Of a stretch of DNA of 64,000 nucleotides, positions 1 through 8,732 are shown piece by piece. The stretch comes from Brevundimonas sp. (GTDB lineage Bacteria; Pseudomonadota; Alphaproteobacteria; Caulobacterales; Caulobacteraceae): positions 62,001 through 126,000 of the forward strand of contig NZ_JAQSDY010000025.1 in NCBI RefSeq assembly GCF_029946145.1, given 5' to 3'. The stretch's first letter is position 1; each line of letters begins with the position of its first letter. Under the pieces are notes generated by a model that did no database searches, was not told the origin of the DNA, and was given only the letters and a program-made list of their open reading frames with translations. The position numbers were made by a program, and so were the translations under genes.

Positions 1-611
1 AGGTGCTGGCCACCGCCGTCCGGCTGCTGGAGATCACCCTGATCCGGGTCGGCAACGCCCAGTACGCCAGACAGAACCGCTCCTATGGCCTGACCACGCT
101 GAACAAGCGGCATCTCGACGTCGACGGCCACGCCCTGACCTTCGCCTTCAAGGGCAAGAGCGGGGTTGAGCATGAGGTGAAGGTGCGGGACCGCCGCCTC
201 GCGACCGTGGTGCGGTCGCTGCGGGAGCTGCCGGGCCAGCAGCTGTTCAAATACCGCGACGCCGACGGCCAGCTGGGCGCAATCACTTCGGACGACGTGA
301 ACGCCTATATCCGGGAGGCCATGGGGGACCAGTTTTCGGCCAAGGATTTTCGCACCTGGGCCGGCACCGTCTCGGCCGCCCGGGCGCTGCGAGAGATGGA
401 GCCGCCTGCTTCTCCGACCGAGGCGAAGCTCAAGGTCACCGTCTGCGTGAAGGCGGTCGCGGGTCTGCTGGGCAATACGCCGACGGTGTGCCGGTCGTCC
501 TATGTCCATCCGAAGGTGTTCGAGCTGTTCGAGAGCGGTGAACTGGCCGGCAACCTGCCCGGATCTGACGCCGCGGGGTTTGAAAAGGCCTTGATCAAGA
601 CATTGACCTGA
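1..611 (+). CDS. DNA topoisomerase IB, C-terminal part (cut by window edge)
   Basis: Bacterial/poxvirus-type topoisomerase IB, which relaxes supercoils through a 3-prime phosphotyrosyl intermediate. The visible 202 residues hold most of the catalytic domain: RVGN near the start, the FKGKSG lysine loop, FRTWAGT, and CRSSYVHP, whose Tyr is the expected nucleophile. The reading frame is open to the left edge (codons begin at base 3), so the N-terminal domain lies outside the window and the GTG at base 3 is not the real start. A hairpin follows the stop. The family call is firm; the true start cannot be seen. Confidence 0.9.
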   Translation, partial: VLATAVRLLEITLIRVGNAQYARQNRSYGLTTLNKRHLDVDGHALTFAFKGKSGVEHEVKVRDRRLATVVRSLRELPGQQLFKYRDADGQLGAITSDDVNAYIREAMGDQFSAKDFRTWAGTVSAARALREMEPPASPTEAKLKVTVCVKAVAGLLGNTPTVCRSSYVHPKVFELFESGELAGNLPGSDAAGFEKALIKTLT

Positions 612-640
612 CGACGTTGTAACTAGGATTCGGGGAAAAC

Positions 641-659
641 GGCGGTTTATGAAACCGCC
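641..659 (+). terminator. Hairpin after topoisomerase gene, possible terminator
   Basis: Perfect 8-bp stem GGCGGTTT / AAACCGCC with a 3-nt loop, 30 bases after the topoisomerase stop. It is followed by CTTTGTC, so the T tract is weak. It may end topoisomerase transcription or lie in the leader of the next gene. Confidence 0.4.
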
Positions 660-682
660 CTTTGTCGGAGGGATCCAGGCTA

Positions 683-1075
683 ATGTCAGTTTCGAATAAT
701 TTTCTGCGCCTCGGCGTATTGTCGGCCCTGGTCGGCATGTCGCTCGGCGTCTGGATGGGCGCGAACCAGGACTTCGTGCTGAGGCCGGTGCACGCCCACA
801 TCAACCTGATCGGCTTTGCGTCCATGATGCTGTTCGGCCTGTTCTACCGGTCGTTCCCGGCGGCGGCGCAGGGCTGGTTGCCCAAGGTGCATTTCGTCCT
901 GTCTGTGCTGGGCTTCCTGATTCTGATGCCGTGTCTGAGCCTGATGCTGCTCGGCAGGCCGGTTTTCATGCCGGCGATGATCGCCTCGGAGATCATGCTG
1001 GTCACGTCGATGCTTCTGTTCGTCATCATCGTCTTCATGGCGACTCTGAGGAAGGGCGAGCCGGCAGCCGCCTGA
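683..1075 (+). CDS. Small four-helix membrane protein with HAHxN motif
   Basis: A 130-residue protein with four predicted membrane helices (about residues 5-27, 33-53, 62-83 and 88-113). Helix 2 begins with HAHINLIGFASMMLFG; such a His-rich helix recalls heme-ligating helices of heme-copper oxidase subunit I, and small proteins of this kind are sometimes annotated as cytochrome oxidase-like. The chosen ATG has a GGAGGG ribosome site about 10 bases upstream; an in-frame TTG at 662 is less likely. No oxidase gene lies nearby and no function is proven. It may bind a metal or heme in the inner membrane. Confidence 0.65.
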   Translation: MSVSNNFLRLGVLSALVGMSLGVWMGANQDFVLRPVHAHINLIGFASMMLFGLFYRSFPAAAQGWLPKVHFVLSVLGFLILMPCLSLMLLGRPVFMPAMIASEIMLVTSMLLFVIIVFMATLRKGEPAAA

Positions 1076-1079
1076 CGCT

Positions 1080-1535
1080 TCAGGCCGTCATCCAGTAGCC
1101 GCGGCTGCGGGCGCTCACCGGCGCCCGGGTCGTCTCGACCCGCGACAGGATCGCGGCCTTGAAGGCGTCCGCCTCATTGTCGCCGACCAGCAGCCTCAGC
1201 GACCGGATGATCCGGGTGATCCGCAGGTGGTTGTGGTCGTTGGGCATCAGCCAGTCGTGGGTGGCGCGGTAGAAGGCGTCCATCCGGTCCGTCGCGGCGG
1301 CGAGGGCGATCTGGGCCATGCCCGACTCCCTGATCGTCTCGACGTCGGCGTCGGTCAGCACGGGCGCATCCGGCACGGCCCGCGAAGGCTCCCGCAGCGG
1401 GAAAAGCCACTGGATGAAGTCGTGGTGGCTCTCCAGCGCGGCGTTGTCCATGGCCAGGACGTCGAACAGGGTTCGGCCTCGCGCGTCCCGACCCTCGCCT
1501 TCCAGAAAGGCCGTGATGACGCCGGGGGCGGACAT
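1080..1535 (-). CDS. OGFr-domain-like protein
   Basis: A 151-residue soluble protein resembling the N-terminal domain of the opioid growth factor receptor family as found in bacteria. The signature is around residues 32-50: LESHHDFIQWLFPLREPS. The domain's bacterial role is unknown to me. The stop of tdh lies 11 bases before its ATG on the same strand, so it is probably the third gene of a kbl-tdh transcript. The longer frame upstream to 1838 is only an alternative frame of tdh. Family call moderate; function not assigned. Confidence 0.7.
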   Translation of the reverse strand: MSAPGVITAFLEGEGRDARGRTLFDVLAMDNAALESHHDFIQWLFPLREPSRAVPDAPVLTDADVETIRESGMAQIALAAATDRMDAFYRATHDWLMPNDHNHLRITRIIRSLRLLVGDNEADAFKAAILSRVETTRAPVSARSRGYWMTA

Positions 1536-1546
1536 GGGTTGGAGCC

Positions 1547-2599
1547 CTAAGCCGCCTTGTCCCAGTTCAGAACCACCTTGCCGGACTGGCCCGAACGCAT
1601 GGCCTCGAAGCCCTCCTCGAAGCGTTCGTAGCTCATCTGGTGCGTGATCAGCGGGGTCAGGTCCAGGCCGGCCTTGAGCAGGCCCAGCATCTTGCGCCAG
1701 GTGGTGAACATCTCGCGGCCGTAGACGCCCTTGATGGTCAGGGCCTTGAGGATGATGGCGCCCCAGTCGGTTTCCATCGGCCTGGACGGAATGCCCAGCA
1801 TGGCCATGCCGCCGCCCATGATGAGGGTGTCGACGCACTGTTTGAAGGCGATCGGCGAGCCCGACATCTCCAGCGCAACGTCGAAGCCGACCTTGAGACC
1901 CAGCTCGTGCATGACGTCGTGCAGGTCCTCCCGTGTCGTGTTCACCGTCCGCACGCCCGGCGCGACCTTCTGCGCCAGTTCCAGGCGGAAGTCGTTGATG
2001 TCGGTCAGAACGACGGTGCGGGCGCCGGCGTGGCGGGCGACGGCGGCGGCCATCATGCCGATGGGGCCGGCCCCGGTGACCAGCACATCCTCGCCCAGCA
2101 GGTCGAACTGCTGCGCCGTGTGCACGGCGTTGCCGAACGGATCGAGGATGGCGCCGATCTCGAAAGGCACGTCGTCGGGCAGTTCGATCACATTGAAGGC
2201 CGGTGCGACGACGAACTCGGCGAAGGCGCCCTGGCGGTTCACGCCAATGCCGCGGGTGTCAGGGTCGAGGTGGAAGTGACCGGCCCGGGCCGCTTCCGAG
2301 TTCAGGTCGATGACGTGACCTTCGGCCGAGACCCGCTGACCAAGCTTGAGGCGGCGGTCGACATCCTTGCCGATGGCGACGATCTCGCCCGAGAATTCAT
2401 GGCCGGTGATCATCGGCACGGGCACGTTCTTCTGGCTCCACTCGTCCCAGTTCCAGATGTGGATGTCGGTGCCGCAGACGGCCGTGCGCCTGACCCGGAT
2501 CAGTACGTCCTCATCGCCCGCGACGGGGATCGGGGCGTCGATCAGTTCGAGGCCGACGCCGGGCTTCGTCTTGGCCAGGGCCTTCATGGTGTCCGCCAT
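1547..2599 (-). CDS. tdh: L-threonine 3-dehydrogenase
   Basis: Oxidises L-threonine with NAD+ to 2-amino-3-ketobutyrate, the substrate of Kbl. It is a 350-residue medium-chain zinc dehydrogenase. The catalytic-zinc region has CGTDIHIWNWDEW and GHEFSGEI, and the Rossmann motif is GAGPIGMMAAAVARHAGA. The stretch that carries four structural-zinc cysteines in E. coli Tdh here reads DLNSEAARAGHFHLDPDT, with no cysteine. The ATG overlaps the kbl stop as TGATG, so translation is probably coupled. The enzyme assignment is secure from the GVNRQGAFAEFV context and the kbl partner. Confidence 0.95.
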   Translation of the reverse strand: MADTMKALAKTKPGVGLELIDAPIPVAGDEDVLIRVRRTAVCGTDIHIWNWDEWSQKNVPVPMITGHEFSGEIVAIGKDVDRRLKLGQRVSAEGHVIDLNSEAARAGHFHLDPDTRGIGVNRQGAFAEFVVAPAFNVIELPDDVPFEIGAILDPFGNAVHTAQQFDLLGEDVLVTGAGPIGMMAAAVARHAGARTVVLTDINDFRLELAQKVAPGVRTVNTTREDLHDVMHELGLKVGFDVALEMSGSPIAFKQCVDTLIMGGGMAMLGIPSRPMETDWGAIILKALTIKGVYGREMFTTWRKMLGLLKAGLDLTPLITHQMSYERFEEGFEAMRSGQSGKVVLNWDKAA

Positions 2600-3789
2600 C
2601 AGATAACTCCCAATTCCCTGCCGGCCGTCGTGAACGCCGCGACCGTTTGATCAATCTGTTCGAAGGTGTGCGCCGCCGACATCTGGGTGCGGATGCGGGC
2701 CTGGCCGCGCGGCACCACCGGGAAGCTGAAGCCGATGACATAGACGCCGAGCTCCAGCGCCCGGGCGGCGAAATCCTGGGCCAGTTTCGCATCGCCCAGC
2801 ATGACCGGAATGATCGGGTGCTCGCCCGGCAACAGGGTGAAGCCGGCCTCGGTCATGGCGGCGCGATAGCGGACGGCGTTGGCGAACAGCTGTTGGCGCA
2901 GGGCGTCGCCCTCGTCGCCGCCGGCGATGCGGATGGCCTCGAGGCTGGAGCCGCAGACGGCCGGGGCCAGGGCGTTGGAGAAGAGATAGGGCCGGGCCCG
3001 CTGTTTCAGCAGAGCCACGACCTCGGCCGTCGCGCAGATGAATCCGCCCATGGCGCCGCCCAGCGCCTTGCCGAAGGTGCCGGTGACGAAATCGACCTCG
3101 ACCCCGTGGTGGGCGTATGAGCCGCGGCCTTGCGGACCCATGAAGCCGGTCGCGTGGCAGTCGTCGACCATGATCAACGCTTCATACTTGTCGGCCAGCG
3201 CCCGAATGTCCTTCAGCTTTGCGATATAGCCGTCCATCGAGAAGGCGCCGTCGGTGGCGATGACGATGTTGCGGGCCCCGGCGGCGCGGGCCTCCTTCAG
3301 CTTCGCCTCGAGGTCGTTCATGTCGGAGGTCAGGAAGCGATAGCGTTTCGCCTTGCACAGCCGCACGCCATCGATGATCGACGCGTGGTTCAGGCTGTCG
3401 GAGACGATGGCGTCCTCTTCTCCGAACAGGGGTTCGAAGATCCCGCCGTTGGCGTCGAAGGCGGCGGCGAACAGGATCGTATCCTCGAAGCCGAGATAGT
3501 CGGCGATCGACCGTTCCAGCTCCTTGTGGATCTCGAGCGTGCCGCAGATGAAGCGGACCGAGGCCGTGCCCGCACCCCACCGCTCCTGCGCCGTGATTCC
3601 CGCCCGGGCGACGCGATCGTCGCCGGCGAGGCCGAGATAGTTGTTGGCGCAGAAGTTCAGAACCTCGCGGCCGCCGACCCTGATCACCGGGCCCTGTCGG
3701 GAGGCGATGATCCGCTCGGGCTTGGTCAGCCCCTGGGCGTCGATGTCGGCGAGTTCCGCGCGCACGCGGTCGTAGAAGGTCGCTGTCAT
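2599..3789 (-). CDS. kbl: Glycine C-acetyltransferase (2-amino-3-ketobutyrate CoA ligase)
   Basis: PLP enzyme of the alpha-oxoamine synthase family that cleaves 2-amino-3-ketobutyrate with CoA to glycine and acetyl-CoA. It has 396 residues, the usual family length. The PLP lysine is K241 in TGTFGKALGG, and DDCHATGF holds the cofactor-binding Asp/His. It is the first gene of the kbl-tdh operon and is translationally coupled to tdh. Its glycine product fits the riboswitch-controlled glycine cleavage operon about 6 kb away. Three TTGGCGC copies lie in the upstream region. Confidence 0.96.
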   Translation of the reverse strand: MTATFYDRVRAELADIDAQGLTKPERIIASRQGPVIRVGGREVLNFCANNYLGLAGDDRVARAGITAQERWGAGTASVRFICGTLEIHKELERSIADYLGFEDTILFAAAFDANGGIFEPLFGEEDAIVSDSLNHASIIDGVRLCKAKRYRFLTSDMNDLEAKLKEARAAGARNIVIATDGAFSMDGYIAKLKDIRALADKYEALIMVDDCHATGFMGPQGRGSYAHHGVEVDFVTGTFGKALGGAMGGFICATAEVVALLKQRARPYLFSNALAPAVCGSSLEAIRIAGGDEGDALRQQLFANAVRYRAAMTEAGFTLLPGEHPIIPVMLGDAKLAQDFAARALELGVYVIGFSFPVVPRGQARIRTQMSAAHTFEQIDQTVAAFTTAGRELGVI

Positions 3790-4070
3790 GGGCGCTCCGC
3801 TAGGCCAATTTCGTCGCGGCTTGAAGCCCGGAAATCATCGAGATGGCCGGACGGAGGCCTGGCATGGTTTTGCGAAAACGGGGCGCCAAACGCGCCAAAC
3901 CGCGCCAATCCCATCTCCGGTCTGTCTTCACCACTGCCCATGTCCCTATTCTAGCCCCGGCCCGGGCACTGCTGGATAAAAAGGCGAGATGGCGAGAAAT
4001 CTTCAGCCTTAACAAGGATGAATGACCTCTCGCCATGCGAGGTTGGCGCGCCGCTCCGGCGCCCGGGGCC
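3790..4070 (-). promoter_or_regulatory. kbl upstream region with three TTGGCGC repeats
   Basis: A 281-base gap between kbl and the next same-strand gene, with no credible ORF. On the kbl strand, TTGGCGC-type heptamers occur three times between 3883 and 3909, spaced 9-10 bases (about one helix turn) apart, which suits an operator. No clear -35/-10 could be fixed. The regulator is unknown. Confidence 0.4.
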
Positions 4071-4982
4071 TCAAGGCGTCGGCGTCGGTTCGGCCACCGC
4101 CCGGAAGGGGCTGACCTGAACGCGGCGGCCGCACGGAGTGAAGGTCTGGGCCAGGGTCGCGGGCGAGGTGTCGCCCGGCGCGACGGCGCGGATGCGGGTG
4201 GCGTTCGGACAGACCGTCTCGCCCAGCGTCTCGTTCGGAACCACGGTCCAGGCCAGGTCGAAGAAGGCCTTGGCCTGCGGCTGGAGCGTGACCGGCGTGG
4301 GCGACTGGCCCGCGCGCAGATAGCTGCCGGGGTTCTGTTCCGAGCGGACGGTCGTCAGGTCGCGGCCGCGCGCATCCTGCAGCGTCACCGTCGGATAGCC
4401 GGTCAGGCTGCAGACCTGGGCGCCGACGTTCTGCACGCCCACGATCGTGACACGGTGACCCATGCCGGCATCGCCGCCGTCCGCCGACAGCTTCAGCTGC
4501 GGCCCCTTGCAGGGCGCGGCCGCGGGCGGCAACGGACCGCCGGGCAGGGTGTCGCCGACCGCGACAGGGCCGGGCGCGACCGGGCCCGACGACGGGCGGC
4601 TGCAACGCTCCAGCACGGCGACGCCGACGTCCTGATTGGGGCCGAGGCGGCTGAGGGTCGCGCTCTCCTGCCCCGCTGCGGTGGCAGTCTGCCATTCCAT
4701 GCCGGAACCGGTGAAGCGCGCCCCCGAGGCAGCCTGGACAGTGCGGAGCAGGTAGGTCTGCCCTCTCCAGGTCAGTTGAGCCGTCGCCGTGTCAGGATAG
4801 GCGACGGTAACCGGTTGGCCGCTTTCGCAAGCATAGCTGATCGGGGCCGCCATGGGTCCGGCGGGCGCGGGAATCGGCTCCACGGGAGCGGTGGGCGGAG
4901 CCTCGGCTTCCTGCGTACATCCGGCGGCGGCGATCAGGGCCAGGGTCGAGACGATCGTGCAGGCGTTGCGAAGACGGCGCAT
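4071..4982 (-). CDS. Lipoprotein with MliC-like and DUF4232-like domains
   Basis: A 303-residue predicted lipoprotein: signal ending in the lipobox LIAAAGC, then a Pro/Ala-rich linker. Residues about 50-110 resemble MliC/PliC lysozyme inhibitors (YACESGQPVTVAY, SASGARF-like AASGARFTGSGMEW). After a second Pro-rich linker, residues about 165-290 resemble DUF4232 (VGAQVCSLTGYPTVTLQDARG, and a Cys near the end). The ATG at 4982 has GGAG 8 bases upstream. It should sit in the outer membrane or periplasm and may protect peptidoglycan from C-type lysozyme; the role of the second domain is unknown. Domain calls are from motif reading only. Confidence 0.7.
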   Translation of the reverse strand: MRRLRNACTIVSTLALIAAAGCTQEAEAPPTAPVEPIPAPAGPMAAPISYACESGQPVTVAYPDTATAQLTWRGQTYLLRTVQAASGARFTGSGMEWQTATAAGQESATLSRLGPNQDVGVAVLERCSRPSSGPVAPGPVAVGDTLPGGPLPPAAAPCKGPQLKLSADGGDAGMGHRVTIVGVQNVGAQVCSLTGYPTVTLQDARGRDLTTVRSEQNPGSYLRAGQSPTPVTLQPQAKAFFDLAWTVVPNETLGETVCPNATRIRAVAPGDTSPATLAQTFTPCGRRVQVSPFRAVAEPTPTP

Positions 4983-5060
4983 GGAAGCTCCACGGTTGGG
5001 TCCGACGGTAACGCCAGCCAAGGCCAAAGGCTCCGCTTGCGCAAGGCCGCCCGCCGGCGC

Positions 5061-6032
5061 CTAGGCCGTCAGCAGGCGAGGCAGTTTGAAGGCGACGGTC
5101 TCGCGTTCGCCATCGTCCTCCACCACCGTGGCGTCGAAGCGGGCGCGAACAGCATCGATCAGTTCCTCGATCAGACGTTCGGGGGCCGAGGCGCCGGCGG
5201 TGATGCCGAGGGTCGAAACGCCGTCCAGCCACGACCAGTCGACCTGGGCCGCGTCATCGACCAGACGCGCGTCACGGGCCCCGGCCCGCAACGCCACCTC
5301 GACCAGTCGCACGGAGTTGGATGAGTTGGCCGACCCGACCACCAGCACCAGATCGCATCCTGCGCCCAGACGCTTGACCGCCTCCTGGCGGTTGGTGGTG
5401 GCGTAGCAGATGTCTTCCTTGTGCGGATCGGGCAGTTCGGGGAAGCGGCGCTTCAGGACCGAGAGGATCTCGCTGGTGTCGTCGACCGACAGTGTGGTCT
5501 GGGTGGCGTAGGCCAGCAGAGCGTCGCCGGGACGCTGGAAAGCCTCGGCGTCGGCCACGGTTTCGACGAGGCTGATGGCGTCCGGGGGCAGCTGACCCAT
5601 GGTGCCGACCACCTCTGGATGGCCGGCGTGGCCGATCAGGATGATGTGGCGACCCGCGGCGTGGTGGCGTTCGGCCTCGACATGAACCTTGGAGACCAGC
5701 GGGCAGGTGGCGTCGAGATACAGCATCTCGCGCGCCCGGGCCGTGGCCGGAACCGACTTGGGCACCCCGTGGGCCGAGAAGACCACCGGCCGGTCATCGG
5801 GGCAGTCGTCCAGCTCCTTGACGAAGATCGCGCCCATGGCTTTCAGCCGCTCCACCACATGGCGGTTATGGACGATTTCGTGCCGCACATAGACCGGTGC
5901 GCCGTATTTCCCGATCGCCCGCTCGACGATCTGGATGGCCCGGTCGACGCCCGCGCAGAAGCCGCGCGGCGTGGCCAGACGTACGGTCAGGGCGCGCTTG
6001 TCGGCCGGGCGAATGGGCGTGTGAACGATCAT
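5061..6032 (-). CDS. ispH: 4-hydroxy-3-methylbut-2-enyl diphosphate reductase
   Basis: Last step of the MEP isoprenoid pathway, reducing HMBPP to IPP and DMAPP with a 4Fe-4S cluster. The 323-residue protein has the three cluster cysteines in conserved settings: C26 ([11 protein letters not shown]), C110 ([12 protein letters not shown]) and C209 ([11 protein letters not shown]). EIVHNRHVV and GHAGHPEV are also typical. It stands alone in the minus-strand series, while dxs and ispA lie 13-15 kb away. Ferredoxin encoded at 63.6 kb is a possible, unproven electron donor. Confidence 0.97.
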   Translation of the reverse strand: MIVHTPIRPADKRALTVRLATPRGFCAGVDRAIQIVERAIGKYGAPVYVRHEIVHNRHVVERLKAMGAIFVKELDDCPDDRPVVFSAHGVPKSVPATARAREMLYLDATCPLVSKVHVEAERHHAAGRHIILIGHAGHPEVVGTMGQLPPDAISLVETVADAEAFQRPGDALLAYATQTTLSVDDTSEILSVLKRRFPELPDPHKEDICYATTNRQEAVKRLGAGCDLVLVVGSANSSNSVRLVEVALRAGARDARLVDDAAQVDWSWLDGVSTLGITAGASAPERLIEELIDAVRARFDATVVEDDGERETVAFKLPRLLTA

Positions 6033-6194
6033 GGCCGGAACCTAGTCGTTCGAGGCCCTCGCCGCCACCTGCATCCGGGCCCGGGTTTCCGAGCGGGCGG
6101 GTTTGCCGCGCCTCTGTTTAGCCGCTATCAGCGGCGAGCGTGCCGCCCGGCGTCGGGCTGTCGCCGCACCTCCTCGTTTCCGGAAGACCACTGC

Positions 6195-6896
6195 ATGCGT
6201 CGCGTCCTCAAGGTTTCCCTGGCCTCGGCCCTCGCCGCCGCCGCGATCACGGTCGCAGCCGCGCCGACGGCCGCCAATGCCCAGTATTCGTCCGGACAAC
6301 AGCCGGGGCAGGCCGGCCGGCCTGGTCAGGACCAGCCACAGGCGGGCGAACAGGACGACAAGCCGCGGCCGCCCCGCATCGCGCCGCTGCGCCAGCGCGC
6401 CGCCGCCGGCCCCTGCCCCTATGTGAAGGTGCTGTACGACGCGGCCCGCTATGTCGAGCTTACCGGCGACCGGGTGGCCGCCGCCAACGTCGGCTACACC
6501 GGCGAGATCGAAGGTCTGGTGTCGGACTGCGGCTACCAGAACGACGAGCCGATCACGGTCGAGATGCGCGTCCTGTTCAACCTGGGCCGTGGACCGCAGG
6601 CCCAGGGGGACGGCCGCACCTATCGCTACTGGATCGCCGTGACCGAGCGGAACCGGGCCATCCTGGCCAAGGAATATTTCGACCTGCCGGTGGACTTTGA
6701 CGGCGCCCAGACGGCCACGGTGACCCAGGATCAGACCATCGTCATCCCGCGCGCCGAAGCCACGACCAGCGGCGACCATTTCGAAATCCTGGTCGGCTTC
6801 GACGTGACGCCGCAGATGGCCGAGTTCAACCGCTCGGGCAGCCGGTTCCGCGTCAATGCAGGCACGCCGGCGACCACGCCTCCCCCGGCCCAGTAA
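6195..6896 (+). CDS. Secreted protein of unknown function
   Basis: A 233-residue exported protein with a Sec signal peptide ([20 protein letters not shown], cleavage near ANAQ), a Gln/Gly/Pro-rich low-complexity stretch to about residue 65, then a globular part with a conserved-looking [16 protein letters not shown] and one further Cys (VSDCGY). The one-Cys-per-strand pattern would allow a disulfide in the periplasm. It ends one base before argS starts, so the two are probably co-transcribed. I do not recognise a characterised family beyond alphaproteobacterial conserved secreted proteins. Confidence 0.7.
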   Translation: MRRVLKVSLASALAAAAITVAAAPTAANAQYSSGQQPGQAGRPGQDQPQAGEQDDKPRPPRIAPLRQRAAAGPCPYVKVLYDAARYVELTGDRVAAANVGYTGEIEGLVSDCGYQNDEPITVEMRVLFNLGRGPQAQGDGRTYRYWIAVTERNRAILAKEYFDLPVDFDGAQTATVTQDQTIVIPRAEATTSGDHFEILVGFDVTPQMAEFNRSGSRFRVNAGTPATTPPPAQ

Positions 6897-6897
6897 A

Positions 6898-8700
6898 ATG
6901 ACCGACCTCAGAACTGTCCTGGGCGAGGCGGTCGGGACCGCCTTCGCCGCCGAAGGCGTGGATCCCTCGCTGGCCCGTGTGACCCCCTCTGACCGGCCGG
7001 ACCTTGCCGACTTCCAGTCGAACGGGGCCCTCGCCGCCGCCAAGGCGCTGAAGGCCAACCCGCGCGAGCTGGCGACCCGGGTCGCCGAGCGGCTGGCCGG
7101 CGACCCGCGCCTGGCCTCGGTCGAAGTGGCCGGACCGGGTTTCATCAACCTGAAGCTGGCGGACGCCGCCCTGTCGGCGCGGGCCGCCGAGGTCGCCGCC
7201 GACGTGGACCATTCGGGGGCGTCGACGGTCGCCGCGCCGCGCAAGGTCGTCATCGATTTCGCCGGGCCCAACGTGGCCAAGCCGATGCACGTCGGCCACC
7301 TGCGTTCGTCCATCATCGGCGAAAGCCTGAAGCGGCTGTTCCGCTTCCGCGGCGACACCGTCTGGGGCGACGCCCATTTCGGCGACTGGGGTTTCCAGAT
7401 GGGTCTGCTGATCGTCGCCGTGGGCGACGAGGGCAAGGCCGCCGGCTTCCTCGCCGGGGGCGACGGGCCGTTCCCGGCGGAGAGCCCGGTCACGCTCGAG
7501 GATCTCGAGCGCCTCTATCCCGCCGCCGCGGCCATGGCCAAGGAAGACGCCGGCTTCAGGGACCGCGCCCGCAAGGCGACGGCGGAACTTCAGGGCGGAC
7601 GTCCCGGCTACCGCGCCCTCTGGGCCCATTTCGTCGCCGTCAGCAGGACGGCGCTGGAGCGCGAGTTCGGGGCCCTGGGCGTGACCTTCGACCTGTGGAA
7701 CGGCGAGAGCGACGCCGACCCCGTGATGGCCGAGATGATCGCCCACCTCGAGAAGACCGGTCTGCTGGTCGAGGACGATGGCGCGCGCGTGGTGCACGTC
7801 GCCCGACCGGGCGAGACCCGCAAGAAGAAGCTGGCCGACGGCTCGGTGATCGAGGCGCCCAGCCCTCCGCCGCTGCTGGTGATCAGCTCGGAAGGCTCGG
7901 CCATGTACGGCACGACCGACCTGGCCACCATCCTGGACCGCCGCAAGGCCATCGACCCCGACCTGATCCTGTACGTCGTCGACGAGCGCCAGGCCGAGCA
8001 TTTCGAACAGGTGTTCCGGGCGGCCTATCTGGCAGGCTACGCCGCCGAGGGCTCGCTGGACCACCTCGGCTTCGGCACCATGAACGGGCCGGACGGCAAG
8101 CCGTTCAAGACCCGCGCGGGCGGCGTCCTGAAGCTGCACGACCTGATCACAATGGCTGTGGAGAAGGCACGGGAACGGCTGCACGAGGCGCATCTGGGCG
8201 AAGACCTGAGCGAGGCCGGGTTCGAGGCCATCGCCCACAAGGTGGCGGTGGCGGCGCTGAAGTTCGCCGACCTGTCGAACAGCCGGACCACCAGCTACGT
8301 CTTCGACCTCGACCGCTTCATCAGTTTCGAAGGCAAGACGGGCCCCTATCTGCTGTACCAGGCGGTGCGCATCAAATCCCTGCTGCGCAAGGGCGCGGAC
8401 CAGGGCGCGACGCCCGGGCCCATCGTCATCGCCGAACCGGCCGAGCGCGATCTGGCCCTGACGCTGGACGCCTTCTCGCAGGCGGTGGCCGAGGCCTATG
8501 ACAAGCGGATGCCGCACGTCGTGGCCGAGCACGCATACCGTCTGGCGCAGAGCTTCTCGAAATTCTATGCCGCCTGCCCGGTGCTGATCGCGCCGGACGA
8601 GGCGACGAGGGGTTCGCGGCTGGCGCTGTCGAAGGCGGCGCTGGACCAGCTGGAGACGGCCCTGCGTTTGCTGGGCATCGAGACGCCGGAGCGGATGTAG
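6898..8700 (+). CDS. argS: Arginyl-tRNA synthetase
   Basis: Class I aminoacyl-tRNA synthetase charging tRNA-Arg. The 600-residue protein has an N-terminal Add-1-type tRNA-binding domain, the HIGH signature as [11 protein letters not shown], and a C-terminal DALR anticodon-binding domain starting near [17 protein letters not shown]. As in most bacterial ArgRS, no classical KMSKS is visible. The start is the ATG two bases after the upstream stop; an earlier in-frame ATG at 6856 lies inside the preceding gene and would give an unsupported 14-residue extension. Confidence 0.97.
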   Translation: MTDLRTVLGEAVGTAFAAEGVDPSLARVTPSDRPDLADFQSNGALAAAKALKANPRELATRVAERLAGDPRLASVEVAGPGFINLKLADAALSARAAEVAADVDHSGASTVAAPRKVVIDFAGPNVAKPMHVGHLRSSIIGESLKRLFRFRGDTVWGDAHFGDWGFQMGLLIVAVGDEGKAAGFLAGGDGPFPAESPVTLEDLERLYPAAAAMAKEDAGFRDRARKATAELQGGRPGYRALWAHFVAVSRTALEREFGALGVTFDLWNGESDADPVMAEMIAHLEKTGLLVEDDGARVVHVARPGETRKKKLADGSVIEAPSPPPLLVISSEGSAMYGTTDLATILDRRKAIDPDLILYVVDERQAEHFEQVFRAAYLAGYAAEGSLDHLGFGTMNGPDGKPFKTRAGGVLKLHDLITMAVEKARERLHEAHLGEDLSEAGFEAIAHKVAVAALKFADLSNSRTTSYVFDLDRFISFEGKTGPYLLYQAVRIKSLLRKGADQGATPGPIVIAEPAERDLALTLDAFSQAVAEAYDKRMPHVVAEHAYRLAQSFSKFYAACPVLIAPDEATRGSRLALSKAALDQLETALRLLGIETPERM

Positions 8701-8732
8701 GCTAGTCTGCCGGCCCGTTCCCGGAGCCGTCC

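Noticed and set aside
3800..4036. 78-codon ORF in the kbl upstream region
   Set aside because: No ribosome site, atypical composition and it overlaps the probable kbl promoter.
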